Program-made: the position numbers and the translations under genes
Notes under the pieces: generated by a model
Databases searched by the model: none
Seen by the model: the letters and a program-made list of their open reading frames with translations, nothing else
Told to the model about the DNA's origin: nothing
Shown: positions 33,807 through 44,628 of the stretch, piece by piece
Position numbering within the stretch: position 1 is the first letter of the stretch
Layout: each line of letters starts with the position of its first letter
Assembly: GCA_907164885.2 (NCBI GenBank)
Contig: OU015492.1
Coordinates: 188,509,838 to 188,573,837, forward strand
Source of the DNA: Dolomedes plantarius
Lineage: Eukaryota; Arthropoda; Arachnida; Araneae; Dolomedidae
DNA length: 64,000 nt
Direction: 5' to 3'

Positions 33807-36800
33807 TCAATGAGCAACAGAGGGGATCGGAAAATGGATCAAAAGTAAGTGATAAACAACTTTAGCAATAAATTTTTTGCAGTAATAGTCGCAAAAGAAT
33901 TTGTGCTTCGGCCAAGCAGCTATATCACTAGGAAGATTTTTCCTAAGTTCATTAAACATCGGGCATTCAAATAAGCAGTGATCTGGAGTTTGAGTATTTT
34001 GGCATTGGCAACTGTCGTTTTTGTTATGAAACCTAGCCTGATAGCTCCCGAAGGAGCCATGGCCCGTAATGGCTTGATTGATAAGAAAGTCAGCGTTTAA
34101 CCTATTGGTATTAACTATCTGAAATATATCGTACACTCTTCTTCCTTTATTACTCATATTCCACCTTTCCTGCCATTTCTTAATTTCCTGTTTTTTAAGT
34201 AAGGATCTTATTTTACTCTTAGTCCATTTATAGGTATAGCTGATTTCCCTTAATTCAGTTGCCTCTTTGGCCGTTAAATCTGCTTCCTCATTTTCCACAA
34301 TACCGACATGTGCCTTTACCCAGTGAAGGTAGATTTTTATATTATTTCCTTTTATTTGTTTTTTTATGTCTTGAACTATATCTCCTTTATAGTTTAGAGA
34401 GTTAAGGGCTTCCAAAGCACTCCGAGAGTCGGTGTATATGTCGCTTTTATCAATGTTTTTAGAGATCATATAATTAATTGCTAATTGTATAGCTCTAAGC
34501 TCCGCTGTATATGAGTTGGCACAATCCAATCTCTCTCTGATCTTATCTATGATTAAATTATTTTTGTAAATCACCACTCCCGCTCCAGTCTTCTCATTTT
34601 TTTTTTGACCCGTCAGTATAAATTTTTATACTAGTCTTATTTTTTAAGTCGAAACTCCAGTCAAACCTGATGAGTTCTTCAATTTTCATTATTTTTTTTC
34701 CCTGGTTGAGCAATTATTTTCATCGTATTTAGTACCATTGATATCAATTTCCTGTTTTTTATCGTATAGTTTATATAGACTGTTTGCCGTTTTAGCTTTT
34801 AAATATAAAGGTATGCAACCAGCTAGTACATTTAAAGCGTCAGTGGAAACCGTCTTGTAACATTTTGTCAGGAATAACAAAAATGGTCTCTGTATTTGCT
34901 GCAGTTTTCTTCTGTTTTTTTCCGTGTCCTTATACCATATTTCCGCAGCGTAAAGTAGAATTTTTTCTATGACAATTTCATAAATTTGTTTAGTGATGTC
35001 GGGTTTAATCCCCCACGTTTTTTTGAAATTCTGTTAAGTTTATAGAATAGCTTCAAAGCTTTTTCTCGTGTTTTCATAATATGATCTTCAAAGTTTATTT
35101 TTGTATCGATGTGGATGCCCAGATATTTAATATAATCGTGAAATTTTATTTTGTTAACACCCAGTTTAACAGTAGGTTTTCTGCTGATTTTGCCCCTACT
35201 CGGCACTATGGTGTAATTGCATTTATCTATGCTTATTTTAAGTTCGTTTTTATTTATCCAATCTTGGCAATAATTCAGTATGCCTGTAGTTGTGTCGCTA
35301 AACTTATAAATTACCGGAGATTTGTTTAGGATTAGTATATCATCAGCAAAGGCCTGGATTCTAGTATTATCATTTTCTACATAATCAGTTAAGAGGTCAT
35401 TAATTATTATAAGCCAAAACAGAGGTCCTAGTGATGATCCTTGAGGGACTCCAATATTATAATCTATCAAGCCTTTATTAGTTATTATTTTTCTATCAGT
35501 GATATAATTTATAAGAATACCCAGGAAGTAGCCATTCAAATAGAGTTTTTTCAATTTATCTATAAGTATATTTTTTTCACCTAGTTGAATGCATTCTGTA
35601 TATCAATTGAGATGATGCAAGTATGATTATTGTTTCTCTTATTTTCGTAAATATTTTCCATTATGTTATCAAGAGCCTCTAAGGTTCCCATGCCTCTTCT
35701 GAATCCGTATTGATGTTTAGACAAGATGTTATTCGTTTCTAGATGTATAGTGAGGCGGTTTGTTAATATTTTGTCCAGAACTTTACCCATCACTGGTAAT
35801 AGACATATGGGTCTATAGGATTTCATATTTTTTAGATCCTTATTTTCCTTTGGGAAAAATATTACTATAGCTTTTTTCCAGTCTTTTGGGAAATACATTT
35901 CTGTTAAGCATCTATTAAAGAGGTTTTTGATAAGTTGTTTGTTACTATTGTAAATCTCTTTAACGATGCTTATCGTGAATCCGTCGTGGCCTGGGGCTTT
36001 ATCTTTGGCTATTCCCCCGATTATATAGTCTATTTCTTCTATGGTTATCTCCTGCATTTCTTCTTCTATTTTCTCACTGTTTATATTACTCTCAATCACT
36101 TGTTCGTATTCAAAATGAAATTTGACCAACGCTTCCTCAATGTCGTCCCCATTGTCCAAAATAGTTCCATTATCAAGTTGTATACACTCTTGCATGTTTG
36201 TTTTTTTTGTATTGATTAGACCTTTGACTTTACCAAAGGTGTCCTTAATGGTTAGTTTGTCAATAAATTCATTAAACGACTTTCTTCTGCCTTTTTTGAT
36301 GCTTTTCATGTAACTAGCCCTTTCTGTTTTATATTCGATTTTCAGTAGACTTCTTTTGGTTGGATTTTCTTCTTTTTGAGACCTTTTGCGTAGGGCTCTT
36401 AATTTTTTTCTTTTAATTTCTAATTCGAGATTCCACCATGGGGTATTTGTCTTAACATTCTTTCTGGTTTTTCTACTATGTTTTTTTACATAATTGACTA
36501 GTAGTTGTATTTATCCTATGTATTATTTCATCAATAGTTAAGTCTTGCATTTCCTCATACAATTTTTTCATTTCTTTTCTTATGTTAACTCTAAATTCCA
36601 TCCAGTGAAGTTGTTCTATCTTCCACCTGTGCCTTTTCTCGCCATTGCTATGTCTAACCTCTGGGACAACCTCAAAGTATATTGCGTTATGATCAGTGTT
36701 GATGTACCTGTCTATTACTTCCCATCTCTGTATTCTGTCATCCTCTAGACCAATGGTGATGGTTAGATCAGGCCAGCCCTTGCCAAACGGTCCATTATAA

Positions 36801-37371
36801 GTGGGCAGGCTATTTGGATTATTTCTTATATGAGCGTTATAATGAATAACAAATTTGATTATTTCCTCGCCACGATTATCCGTCGGCCTCTGGCCCCAAA
36901 CTGTCGATTTAGCATTTAGGTCACCTAGTATAATTATTTTTTTATCTTTAGCTTGTTCTACTATATTTTTCAACTGGGTCCATTGCGGTTCCATTCTATC
37001 AAGTGTGCCTCCGGCCGGTGGGATATATATTGTCACGATTATTATTTCTTCGTTTTGAATGTTGATTTTAATTTCGACAATATGATCAGATATTATTAGT
37101 TTAATGAATTTATACCGTCTTTTAATAATTAGCGCAACTTTAGGGTTTTTTTCGCAATAAATTTTCTGATAGCTAGAATGGAATCCGATGATTTCATGTT
37201 TTTCACCTCTTCTATAATAAGGTTCGTTTAATGAGATAACGTCGTAATTAGGATCCAGGCCAGTTCATAAACAGCATGAAGGGAGTTATTCAAATTGAGG
37301 TGAAGGCAAGTCCAATTTTGAGGACCGCCAGATGACAGGGGATCAACCTGCAATTCCGGATCTGGTACCAT
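33807..37371 (-). pseudogene. LINE ORF2: endonuclease, RT and RNase H (frame-broken)
   Basis: About 1,190 codons if the frames are counted together. Domains in order: APE endonuclease (ISLNEPYYRRG, VTIYIPPAGG, IILGDLNAKS, TDHNAIYFE; about 36476-37371), a PWWN linker (about 36430), RT (YRPICLLPVMGK, QYGFRRGMGT, ISIDIQNAFN as motif A, GVPQGSSLGP as motif B, AFADDILIL as motif C), RNase H (IYTDGS, AELRAI, YTDSRSALEAL, EEADLTAK) and a C-terminal CQC...DHCLFEC zinc-like segment. Breaks are one-base changes at a C run (about 37259) and at T/A runs 36481-36487, 35571-35577, 35018-35024, 34692-34699 and 34597-34606, plus one in-frame TAG at 35581-35583. All catalytic motifs are retained. Confidence 0.85.
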
Positions 37372-38485
37372 CGGTGCGCTCATAGTCAGTTCTTTCCCTC
37401 AGTCTCTCTATGGCTTTTTTATAATTTTCACAGTTGTTGTCGTATGGTAAATGTTCTGTTTCAAATCCTGTATTAAAATTCTCGTTCGTGTACTTACAGT
37501 TTATGCAACAAATTTTTTCTTCACAATCTCCGTGTTCCTCTTCTCCACAATTTCTGCACTTTTTTTTGTTTGTACAATATCTGGCCAGATGTCCAGTTCG
37601 ATAACAGTTATAACAGATTCTTGGTCTGAGAAACTCTCTGATGTTATACTTCTGCCAACCTATTTTGACTTTATTTTTCTTTATAATCTTACCGAATGAA
37701 TTTCCGTCTACACTAATTATCCAGTTGTTGCCCTGCCTATTTTTGAACTTGAATATCACTTTTGTACTCTCCTCTTCTAGTTCTTCGTTTTGTAGAATTA
37801 GCTTTTTCTCTATTTCTTCCTTGTTTAATTCCTCTTCAACTCCGAATATTATTATATGCGGGTTTCTTTTCTTAGGTTTGATAATTGTGTATTTATCTTG
37901 AATATTTTCGGCCTGTTGAATCTCTCTTAATAACTTGTCTGCGTCTTCTTTACTGTCAACTGTCACAACTAGTCCTCCTATGTTAATTTTTCTTATCGTG
38001 TTTATTCCCACGTTTATATTTCCTGGTTTTATGTTTTCTTGTATTGCTTTTTTTGTTTTTTCCGAGTTTTGTTCCTCCTTTGGAAGTATGGTAAGTGTAT
38101 GTATTGTTTTAGCTTTCCTAGTTTTTGACCTGGATCTATCCCTTTTTTCAGGCCCTTTTAATATTTCTGCGTAAGTTTTTTTTGTCTCAATTTCCTCTGT
38201 CTTAACTTCCTGAATCAAGTTTTTGAATTGCCTCTCGAGGGCTTTAATCTGTCCTTTTAAGTCTAATATGAAGCTTCTCTGTATTTTTACAAGGTAGTAG
38301 TTTTTTGATATTACGGTTGTAAATTCTTTTCTATCTCCTTTATTAATTCTATCGTTTTTTCTTATGTTATCACTTATATTTTCTGTTCGCTTTTCTAGTT
38401 CTTTTTCCAGCGCGACTAGTGTTTCATCACTACATGGGTGATCTACGTCAAAAATAAAGTTTTCAATATTGTCTAGCGTGAGTTT
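37343..38485 (-). CDS. LINE ORF1: gag-like zinc-knuckle protein (5' incomplete)
   Basis: Open for about 380 codons from 38485 to the TGA at 37343, with no in-frame ATG near the start, so the N-terminus is missing or begins upstream. The first third is charged and helical (for example ELEKRTENISDNIRKN). The middle has a basic KRDRSRSKTRKAK stretch and a fold with GGLVVTVDSKEDADKLL, as in LINE gag proteins. The C-terminal part has CYNCYRTGHLARYC and then CRNCGEEEHGDC plus CCINC, Cys/His knuckles that bind nucleic acid. In this family the protein packages the LINE RNA. The frame is unbroken. Confidence 0.8.
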   Translation of the reverse strand, partial: KLTLDNIENFIFDVDHPCSDETLVALEKELEKRTENISDNIRKNDRINKGDRKEFTTVISKNYYLVKIQRSFILDLKGQIKALERQFKNLIQEVKTEEIETKKTYAEILKGPEKRDRSRSKTRKAKTIHTLTILPKEEQNSEKTKKAIQENIKPGNINVGINTIRKINIGGLVVTVDSKEDADKLLREIQQAENIQDKYTIIKPKKRNPHIIIFGVEEELNKEEIEKKLILQNEELEEESTKVIFKFKNRQGNNWIISVDGNSFGKIIKKNKVKIGWQKYNIREFLRPRICYNCYRTGHLARYCTNKKKCRNCGEEEHGDCEEKICCINCKYTNENFNTGFETEHLPYDNNCENYKKAIERLRERTDYERTDGTRSGIAG

Positions 38486-41400
38486 TTATTTTTCCGACAA
38501 ACTAACAAAATATTACTGAGTAGTCAATTGAGTAAGTATGAAGACATATTAAGAACAATATTAACAAATACAAAAGTAATCTTACAAATAGCACGTTATG
38601 CATTCAATTCAATAAATACGAATACTACGTATAATTCTGAAACCCATCTGCAATAATGTACAAAAAGATAGAAGCTATTTCCGGATTGACTATGTATTTG
38701 AACAGTTTTACACTTGAACATTCAATTAAACAATCTATATTATCTTCTAGAACAGTTACCAATACTACTTGTCACTGTCAAGTCTATCTTATTAACTACT
38801 GCATTTATGTGAATAGACGACAGTTCAGTTTTTTTTTCTTTTTCAATCTTCGAATAGAAGCAGCATGTATTTTATGATAAGCAAACAGATATTCCTACCT
38901 TTTTACATTGAGCCACAAAATCTATCTTGCTATACAGGGGGTTATACCCCTCCCCACCACTGTAATAATCTGGCTGATGCAGCCTACAGTAAAACCACAA
39001 GGCAAAGTTGAGCAGTATATCCAATATAAGCAGTTGTTGGAATCACTTAATGCGCCCAGTTGCTCTTCACCAAGAGTTAGTTTTGTTTATTCTCCACAAA
39101 GATAGCACTTAGAAATTTCCACAATACTCCATGCTGCATTCAGGCCGCCATATCTCAATGAAGGCCTGTTAGTCCTAACGCCAGCAATATTTCTAACTTA
39201 GAAATATAAAATAAAAACGTTTTTAACTGTAAATTAAAGTCCTATTTGGGTAAATAAGCGTATCACAACTATTTAACACAAAAAATAACTAATAATATAG
39301 AAATTCGCAAAAAACTCAATATTTTCAGGAGCTCACGAAACACCCCTCATAAAATGAATAAATACGATGATCCCATTTTTTTAAAATTTCAATTGACAGC
39401 CCTCTTCAGATATCTAATAATTTCAAAGAGGTAAAAGTTGACTTCAGTAACCACTGCAAACTGCTTACCAAGAAATCTCACAGATCTAAATAGGCCAGAC
39501 AACATAGGATTTGTAGGCTAATTAATTCTCGGAAAGCTGAAAACGGGTTTAATCTCTTCATTCGCAAGTAAAAAGATTTTATTGAAGTTTGCACCAATTT
39601 ACTGCTTGTGCTGTATGAAGGGTACCAAACATTCGAATTTTTCGAATTATTTTCAGTTTTTCACTAATAACTCCTAAACGATGCATTTCTAGGAAAATGT
39701 CACTCACTTAAAAATTAAAGTACACAAAATTTTGCATTGAAAGAGCATCATATATTTGCAATTACGAACGTCGTTAGGAAGATATGCGAGTTCAAAGAAC
39801 GACAATTTTCCCATTTTTAAAAAATATCTTGTCTTCGATTTTCAATCCATATTTTCGCAATGTAAAATGTATCATCTGAAATAAATAATATATTTGGATA
39901 TCATATAGTATCAAATCTTGTGCACGACCGTATATGCGAGAAGTTTAAAAGAGGAAAATAAAACAGTGGTGGGGAGCGAATATCACATATTCTCTGATTT
40001 TTGAGAAATTGCAATGCGAGTTGAAATCAATGATGATATGACGAAGGTGTTTAAAGGGACAACAGTGACCTATATTCATCTAAGAATTTACAATTATAAT
40101 TAGATTATAAATAGGATGTGCGTGCTTTTTCGTAAACACCCTTCCCGGTGAGTAATCTTTGCGATTATTAACTGCCTTAAATATTTTTTATCAAGGGTGA
40201 TTTTTTTTACTTTTTCAAATTGGGGAAATTTGGGAAATCCCAACTATTTAACTGTTGCAATAGGCCGTTACTGAAGATATGTATTAAATGCAGTTTTTAA
40301 AATTATGTTAAGAAGCATATGCTGATTTTTATCTACTGGTTAAGACTATGGTATTCCTGGCAAAAAAAATTCTCAAGGTCTAGAAAGTAAAATCACCTGT
40401 TTACATTCCTAGTTCAATAAATGTAGAGTAACTCTGGCACCAGAAATGCTTAATAGCCTGACACGCCTTACGTACGGCTGAGTTGCTTCAGTTTTGCTGT
40501 TTGCACGCAAAATGTTACTAAAATGGCATTCCTATGCTTATTAAAAAGTATCAAGAATGCATTTTTTTATAATAAAAGAAATCGTAGCTGCATGAAGTTA
40601 AATACTTTGCCTGTTGCACGTGAGAAAATTATATATTTGGTGAAATGCAAATGATTTAACACGCAATCGTCCACTGAAGTTACTCTTATAAGCCTTATTC
40701 CTTTAAAATTATGCATAATGTTTGTTTTGCTTACAAGGAAGGCAAATAAACATCCCATTAATTACACAGAGCTTTTTTAGAATTAGTTTTTTCCATTATT
40801 TACCTTGTAATAGTTTGTCATCAAGTTATTCAGAAATTTTTATGGGATGGAATTCCTAAAATACAGAATGTGCTTGAAAAATGAAATTTTACTACGTTAA
40901 CATTTTAAGAGTAATAAACATTTTTTATTTTATCTTTATGAAATAAAATAATTATTGATAAATTGAGAATTTCGTTTTCTAATGAAGGAAAGGAGATAAA
41001 AAGATGCTACGTATACTTTTATCCTCATTCTTTTCTTAAATTAAAATTTACAAGGTATATAAATAATGCCTAAAAATAATTTGAACTTCTAACAATACAT
41101 TGTACCATTATCAAAATAAGCTAGTCTTTGACAAATTTACGATGTATCCATATACATAAAATTTTACAATTTACATTAAATCCAAATCTTAAAAGGATTT
41201 CTGTGTAATATAAAGCGGAATTAACGTAGTTTCTTGGTAAAATATTTTTATGAACTTAATGAATTAGAGTGTGTTTTACGATGTTATATTATAAGGACAT
41301 GGAATAATGTAATAAATTAAGTATGGCAGTATACAGTATATAGTGAGAAAGAGATCTAATTTCAAACAATCCTCTCAAAGAGATTATTAAACTGTCTTTT

Positions 41401-41540
41401 GAATGTGTAAATTTTGTGAATATATGCATTTTATAACTTGAAATGGTGACAGTAAGATGTGTCTAAAAATTGTTTTATGTCATTAACTACTTTCGAATGC
41501 CTACCTTTTACCTCTCAAAAGTACGTTAAAGAAAGAATAT
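38486..41540. other. AT-rich intergenic or intronic DNA
   Basis: About 3 kb. Small frames are present, none with a recognisable domain. A slightly GC-richer block lies at 38930-39180. Nothing else seen. Confidence 0.55.
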
Positions 41541-41564
41541 TCTCTTTTTCTCTCTCTCTCTCTC

Positions 41565-41625
<61 letters not shown>

Positions 41626-41632
41626 ATATATA
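41541..41632. repeat. Compound (CT)n(TA)n(TG)n(TA)n microsatellite
   Basis: Four simple-repeat blocks in series, ending in the TA that forms the target of the next element. Confidence 0.95.
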
Positions 41633-41897
41633 CAGGATGATAGGAAAATGTCTGGCCAAAATTTAAAGGGGGTTAGAGGGGACGAATATAAAAGGATTCG
41701 CAGTACAATGAGTGTCCGGAAACACCACGTGAAAGTCCTGGAGAGTAAAGAACTTTAGCGTTTATGTCAGGAATTGTCTGGACGCTACTTATCGACACCA
41801 GTGGATTGGTTGAAGCGGACCTGTTCCCTGGCCGCCACGATCACCAGATCTGTCCTGCTTGAGTTTCTTTCTGTGGGGCCACTTGAAAACCATCATC

Positions 41898-42680
41898 AAG
41901 TGCATTCTTAAACTGTGGTCCGCGGACCCCTGGGGGCCGCATAGCCATTTCCGGGGGTCCGCGAAACAATTTTGACATAAACAATCTATACTTGAACAAG
42001 ATATTCTCGTGGAATTATCATGTGATACGCCTTTGAAACTACAATTCAACAAAACTGAACTCACAAACTTTTGGTTATTTCTCAGATCTGATTATCCTGC
42101 ACTTGCAAATGAATCCAACATTTGATTCCGTTCTGCACAACATATTTATGTATACAGGCTTTTTCGGTACTGTTATATATATGAAATCAAAGTATAGAAA
42201 CAAACTCAATGTAGAAGCGGACCTCAGAATAAAACTTTCCAACATAGATCCTGACATTGCGGATCTGGTTTCAAGAGAACCACTGCACCCATCTCATTAA
42301 GTAAAAATCATTTACAGAAAGCATATTATAATAATATATATCTATTTTGACCAATATTTGACCAAGAAATGTTTTTATGGGTTTAATGTATTATGATTTG
42401 TGACTTGTAAAATTCTTTTTACTACTTTTTTTTATTCATTTTATGTTTTTTATTCTATGTCCTAATAAAAATGTTCGTCTTATAAATGCGCAAGACAATT
42501 TATTAAAATAACCAGCGATACATTTTTACCAATATTTATTATAACGTAGTGCCTATGAGATTATTGAGCCAGAAATTAAGTCTCAAAAACGACTTAAAAT
42601 GCCTAGAGTTGGGATGGGGTCCGCAAAAAGAAATGTTGTTCAAGAGGGGGTCCTCGGACTACATAAGTTTAAGAACCCCT
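41898..42680 (+). mobile_element. hAT element nested in the mariner transposase
   Basis: The ends read GCATTCTTAAACTGTGGTCC and, inverted, AGGGGTTCTTAAACTTATG, the C/T-rich hAT terminus followed by CCGCGGACCCC and GGTCCTCGGAC blocks. CATC occurs on each side as a likely remnant of the target duplication, which has otherwise drifted. The interior carries the 3' end of a hAT transposase. It is younger than the mariner-like element around it. Confidence 0.75.
41985..42300 (+). pseudogene. hAT transposase C-terminus (ZBED/SCAND3-like)
   Basis: Pieces in order: LKLQFNKTELTNFWLFLRSD, then in another frame IPFCTTYLCIQAFSVL, then MKSKYRNKLNVEADLRIKLS and LVSREPLHPSH with a stop at 42298-42300. The S-K-Y-R-N-x-L-x-V-E-x-D-L-R block and the H-P-S-H end are characteristic of hAT transposases of the ZBED/SCAND3 type. 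There are at least two frame changes. The zinc finger and catalytic core are absent. Confidence 0.8.
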
Positions 42681-43034
42681 CATCTACGATAACCCTATGG
42701 ATTCTAACGTCGATATCGTAGCCAGCTTGGCTGTTGCTGCTGGAGATGTTCAGGACATGGCTGGTGTTTATGCTAATGTACGCCGTTCCATGTGGCGGCG
42801 ATGTGAAGCTGTATTATGGTTGGTGGTCGCTCTTTCGAGCATTTGCTGTGATACGTTGATTTAATAAAAGGCTTGTTTCATTTGTTTGTGTCTCTTTCCT
42901 TTTACCTTTTCACTTTCTTTACTCTGCAGGACTTCTATGCGGCGTTTCCGGACACGCATTGTACTGCCAATCCTTCTATATTCGTCTCCTCTAACACCTT
43001 TTAAATGTTGACCAGATATTTTGCGATCACCCTG

Positions 43035-43090
<56 letters not shown>
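43035..43090. repeat. (TA)n microsatellite
   Basis: TA run directly against the right end of the mariner-like element, matching the TA tract on its left. The element probably landed in one long TA-rich tract. Confidence 0.95.
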
Positions 43091-43094
<4 letters not shown>

Positions 43095-44628
43095 ACAGGC
43101 GTAACTACTGGTGTGTAATTGTAGGTAAGGTGTATGTGTTAAACTGACATTGGATTTCAAATGATTAGTGGGTTACACTAACTTTACTTTTCAAGGTAAC
43201 CATTGAATTCCCACCACAACCTGCATCAAATTCATATACAGTAACCTGCTTCAGCGTGAATAATCTTTATTTTCTCAGGTAGAATTTTCTTTGTTAAGAA
43301 TCACTTCAACGCCAATACCATATCATGTTTCGGAAGTGGATGGGCGAATATGTATTGATTAATGATAAATAAAATGTGTTATAAGAAAAAAATTCAGCCT
43401 TACATTTTAGAATTATTCCTCCCGCTTTAGTTGTTGAGAAAAAATATATTGTACAAAGAGAAAATTTACTTAAAAAATGATTTCTTTTCTTTAACTTACT
43501 CTTTGATTTTTTTTTATAATATGATTTGAATACATTTTTCGCTGTGCAAAGCCCTAACATTCTTTGAACTCTCTTTCATATTCATTCTACTCATGCATAG
43601 AATGCATTGGAAAAAAAATTGCATATTTTGTGCCCTAATTATTTAGTTCTTGATGCATATGAAAGGACATCTAAAACGATATTGTCCAGATTTCTTTATG
43701 ATTCACTAAGAATTTCCCCATGTTACTATTTATGAAAATGTATGTAACCATTATTATTCGAATTATTACAGAAACTATTTTATTGATGTTTTTGTTAAGA
43801 TAATGAGGACGTGATTCTGAAGGTTTTTCTTCTTTGTAGTATAGAACTGTTAGGAAATGACAGAAAATATGCTTCAAAGATTGTGAGCAGACGTAATGAA
43901 TTCACCATAATCAGACGTAGCAAATACATCGCAACACACGAATACATATTCCATCAAAGAAGCTTAAAATAACATCGAGTTGAATAATGTATTTATAAAT
44001 AGCAAGCAGTGTGAGGTATTCGGTTTCGCATAAATAAATAATTTATCAGTAAAAGAATATGGTGAAGAAAATCTTGAAATACTATTAACATTAAGAAAAG
44101 TCGCTAAAATATGTACCCATATTGCTTTTAACTCTTTGAACGCCAAGTAATTAAAATAACATACTTTTATCACTTGAAAGCTATTAACTTTTAAAGAACA
44201 GTTTTTGAGTAGCATTTATTAACTTTTTGATTACTTATCATGTAGAAAATCTTTTTCACCACGCAATCTTTTATCTATGTATGGATTACTTCGAACTTTG
44301 ATAATTTGATAACCATAATTTACTTTTGGTACTTTTTTGTAAATTAGTTTTTCGTAACTGAAAATAATTCCCCTAAAAAGTAACACTTCAGTTCGGGAGA
44401 ATCACCAGACGGGCAGGAAATTGAAAAAGTTGAAAGATGTCGTGTAAAACTGTAAAAATTCACTGGATCATTTCATTAAATTAATCACTTTTTTATCATT
44501 GGTTTGGAATGTAGTCAAACATGAGAGTTATATTTCATTTTTACTGTGGTAAACCAGTTAGTTTAAAAATTTATATCTGAAATTCGTACGAAATGTTAGA
44601 ATTTCATTTCTGAAATATTGGACATATA
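43091..44628. other. AT-rich intergenic DNA
   Basis: No gene or element recognised. Small frames (for example minus 43306-43560) lack domains. Confidence 0.55.

Larger units (their letters stand above)
33672..38485 (-). mobile_element. Near-complete non-LTR retrotransposon (RNase H-bearing, Jockey/I/R1-type)
   Basis: A minus-strand element with a gag-like ORF1 and a pol ORF2 encoding APE endonuclease, reverse transcriptase, RNase H and a C-terminal Cys/His region. ORF2 opens with ATG at 37371, overlapping the end of ORF1 (stop at 37343) by 29 bases. A short 3' UTR ends in A-rich sequence (minus-strand A10-TG-A8 around 33673-33694). The 5' end is probably truncated, since ORF1 has no ATG. I cannot see a clear target duplication. 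Confidence 0.85.
41787..42864 (+). pseudogene. Mariner-type transposase C-terminus, split by a hAT insertion
   Basis: Upstream of the insertion it reads WPPRSPDLSCLSFFLWGHLK, the region of the last catalytic residue (family form S-P-D-L-x-x-L-D-F-F-L-W-G). Here the Asp position reads Ser. The frame resumes after the insertion at 42681 with IYDNPMDSNVDIVASLAVAA, then AGVYANVRRSMWRRCEA, to a TAA at 42862. The junction restores a normal transposase C-terminus. A stop also occurs upstream (WIG-stop-SGPVP). The N-terminal DNA-binding domain and the first two catalytic Asp residues are missing. Confidence 0.8.
41633..43034 (+). mobile_element. Deleted mariner-like element with long inverted repeats
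   Basis: Bounded by TA on both sides. The ends CAGGATGATAGGAAAATGTC and, inverted, CAGGGTGATCGCAAAATATC extend as an inverted repeat of about 120 bp (both contain GTTAGAGG(G/A)GACGAATATA). The interior retains only the 3' end of a transposase gene, and a hAT copy sits inside that gene. A (TA)n tract abuts each side. Confidence 0.85.

Noticed and set aside
41459..41758. 99-codon ORF
   Set aside because: It crosses the (CT)n(TA)n(TG)n tract and the mariner inverted repeat. The same peptide ending appears at the other inverted repeat (42861-43160).
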